Of a DNA stretch of 52,643 bases, positions 51,533 to 52,643 are shown piece by piece. A model generated the notes under the pieces. That model did not search any database. It was not told where the DNA came from and worked only from the letters and a program-made list of their open reading frames with translations. The position numbers and the translations under genes are program-made. Location: assembly GCA_020833225.1 (NCBI GenBank), contig JAJHQS010000006.1:1-52643 (forward strand). The letters run 5' to 3'. This stretch comes from Desulfurococcaceae archaeon. Its GTDB lineage: Archaea > Thermoproteota > Thermoprotei_A > Sulfolobales > Desulfurococcaceae. Numbering within the stretch: position 1 is the stretch's first letter; each line of letters starts with the position of its first letter.

Positions 51533-51574
51533 TACTTCGCATTTTAAAAATAAACTTATAGTTCTGTGATAATT

Positions 51575-52643
51575 ATGGATGCCTTAACTTATCCCCACCC
51601 ACTTGATTACGTTGTAGGTATAAAATATACTCTCACAAATAATAAAATTAACAAGATCTTTAAGCCTACACCAGAGAACTTTTATGTTGAAGAATTATTG
51701 GACTTTGAGAGCATGGGCTATAATGCTGAGAAAGGAGATTACGCTGTTATTCAACTTGAAAAATATAATATTGAAACCCTTAAAGCACTAGAAGTTCTCG
51801 CAAAAACGCTTAATATTCCAGTTGAAAATTTACATATAATGGGGTTCAAAGATAAAAATGCACATACTAAATCCTATGTATTTATTCGTAGAACAATACT
51901 TGACTATTCAAAACTCCCACTAGAAAAGAGGTGTTTAAGAGCAGATCTCGTAGGATTTATTCGCGTAAAGCCTTCAATTAAACACCACCTAGGCAATAAA
52001 TTCACTATTATAATTACTAATGTGAAAAGAGAAGACATTGAAGTATTTAAGGATATAGTAAGACAAATAGAAATATATGGCTTGCCTTCATACTATGGTT
52101 ATCAGAGATTTGGGTATCATAGATGTAATTCACATATTTTAGGGAAACATCTCTTATTTCTCAGAGAAGATCTTTTCGCCGACGAGTTGCTTACAAAAAT
52201 ATACCTCTACGAAGAAAGTGCCTTAATAGCAAAGAGGTTTCTCAGAGACTACCATGATCTACGTTATGAAAATTTATACTTAAAGAAGGGGTGTATAAGT
52301 GTTCATGATGGTGTCTGCAAAAAATATATTACTATATTACGCGATGCTTACTCAAGCTATCTTTTTAACTTACTACTTAACATTGTTATTGAAAAGTGGG
52401 GGTGGAGCCAACTAGATCAAGATTTTCCCACACCAGGCTGTAAAGAGACATCTATTCCGCTGTATAGTACATTACTAGAAATTGAGGGCTTAAAGTTTCT
52501 AGATTTGAGGCTTTTACCCTGCTATTATAGACATGGTTTATTTAAACCAGAACACAGCACTATAAAGATATCTAATAATACACTATACTATGAGTTTACA
52601 TTAAAACGCGGAATGTATGCAACTATAGTCCTCAGAGAGTTAT
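51575..52643 (+). CDS. truD: tRNA pseudouridine synthase TruD (C-terminus cut by window edge)
   Basis: Pseudouridine synthase modifying U13 of tRNA (and other sites in archaea). The frame is open from ATG 51575 to the window end, 356 codons. The signature with the catalytic Asp is MGFKDKNAHTKSY; later GLPSYYGYQRFG and HHLGNKF are typical. The final residues are outside the window. It follows pth2 after 42 bases on the same strand. Confidence 0.92.
   Translation, partial: MDALTYPHPLDYVVGIKYTLTNNKINKIFKPTPENFYVEELLDFESMGYNAEKGDYAVIQLEKYNIETLKALEVLAKTLNIPVENLHIMGFKDKNAHTKSYVFIRRTILDYSKLPLEKRCLRADLVGFIRVKPSIKHHLGNKFTIIITNVKREDIEVFKDIVRQIEIYGLPSYYGYQRFGYHRCNSHILGKHLLFLREDLFADELLTKIYLYEESALIAKRFLRDYHDLRYENLYLKKGCISVHDGVCKKYITILRDAYSSYLFNLLLNIVIEKWGWSQLDQDFPTPGCKETSIPLYSTLLEIEGLKFLDLRLLPCYYRHGLFKPEHSTIKISNNTLYYEFTLKRGMYATIVLREL

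Overview
The window is chromosomal DNA of a crenarchaeon (Thermoproteota), most likely a low-GC member of the Desulfurococcales or a close relative. Supporting genes are both topoisomerase VI subunits, RadA, AGOG 8-oxoguanine glycosylase, GGGP synthase (archaeal lipids), aIF2-beta, aIF1A, NMD3, RIO1, Elf1, Sec61-beta, ribosomal protein L40e, RtcB and a split-type tRNA-splicing endonuclease subunit. Genes are packed tightly on both strands. GTG and TTG starts are common, and many start codons follow a GAGGTG or GGTG Shine-Dalgarno motif. The base composition is AT-rich by eye (not computed), while RNA genes stand out as GC-rich.

Region by region. (1) 1-9.5 kb: cysS (C-terminus off the window), a purine-nucleoside/MTA phosphorylase, an adenosine-specific kinase family protein, a TRAM protein, a HAD phosphatase, a PflX-type radical SAM protein, valS and a PHP phosphoesterase. 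(2) 9.5-18.7 kb: ferredoxin, a metallophosphoesterase, an AGOG/HD/CitG-like operon, then two small genes, the non-catalytic splicing endonuclease subunit, hisS and rtcB. L40e and endonuclease V follow. (3) 18.7-22.0 kb: a decayed accessory island behind a tRNA-Arg gene. It holds a Clp-fold (SDH) protease pseudogene and a HEPN/MNT toxin-antitoxin pair whose HEPN gene is split in frame by a TnpB element of about 1.34 kb; the MNT partner carries two frameshifts. (4) 22.1-25.3 kb: a three-gene type IV pilus cassette. (5) 25.4-36.3 kb: top6B-top6A, thrS, radA, a HIT protein, Sec61-beta, MazG, GGGP synthase, Elf1, a SWIM protein, and four likely box C/D guide RNAs in the gaps, followed by an intron-containing tRNA-Pro. 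(6) 36.5-45 kb: four-subunit pyruvate/2-oxoacid:ferredoxin oxidoreductase, a second tRNA-Arg, a PadR-controlled ABC exporter, and an RCK/MscS-like membrane pair. (7) 45-52.6 kb: a tRNA methylthiotransferase, then a translation and ribosome-biogenesis run (aIF2-beta, DUF424, NMD3, aIF1A, RIO1, Dim2/PNO1-like KH protein, zinc-ribbon protein, EF-1-beta, Pth2, and truD running off the end).

Functionally the window is dominated by translation, tRNA maturation and rRNA modification. Splicing endonuclease and RtcB ligase sit close together, and an intron-bearing tRNA is in the same window. Guide RNAs point to rRNA functional centres, including the SSU 530 loop. The least ordinary items are the TnpB element, whose protein keeps the RuvC triad but lacks the zinc ribbon and whose ends carry inverted 10-bp iterons and a GC-rich structured segment, and the guide RNAs that lie in otherwise blank gaps. 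All identifications come from reading the sequence and recalling family features; no database search or folding program was run.
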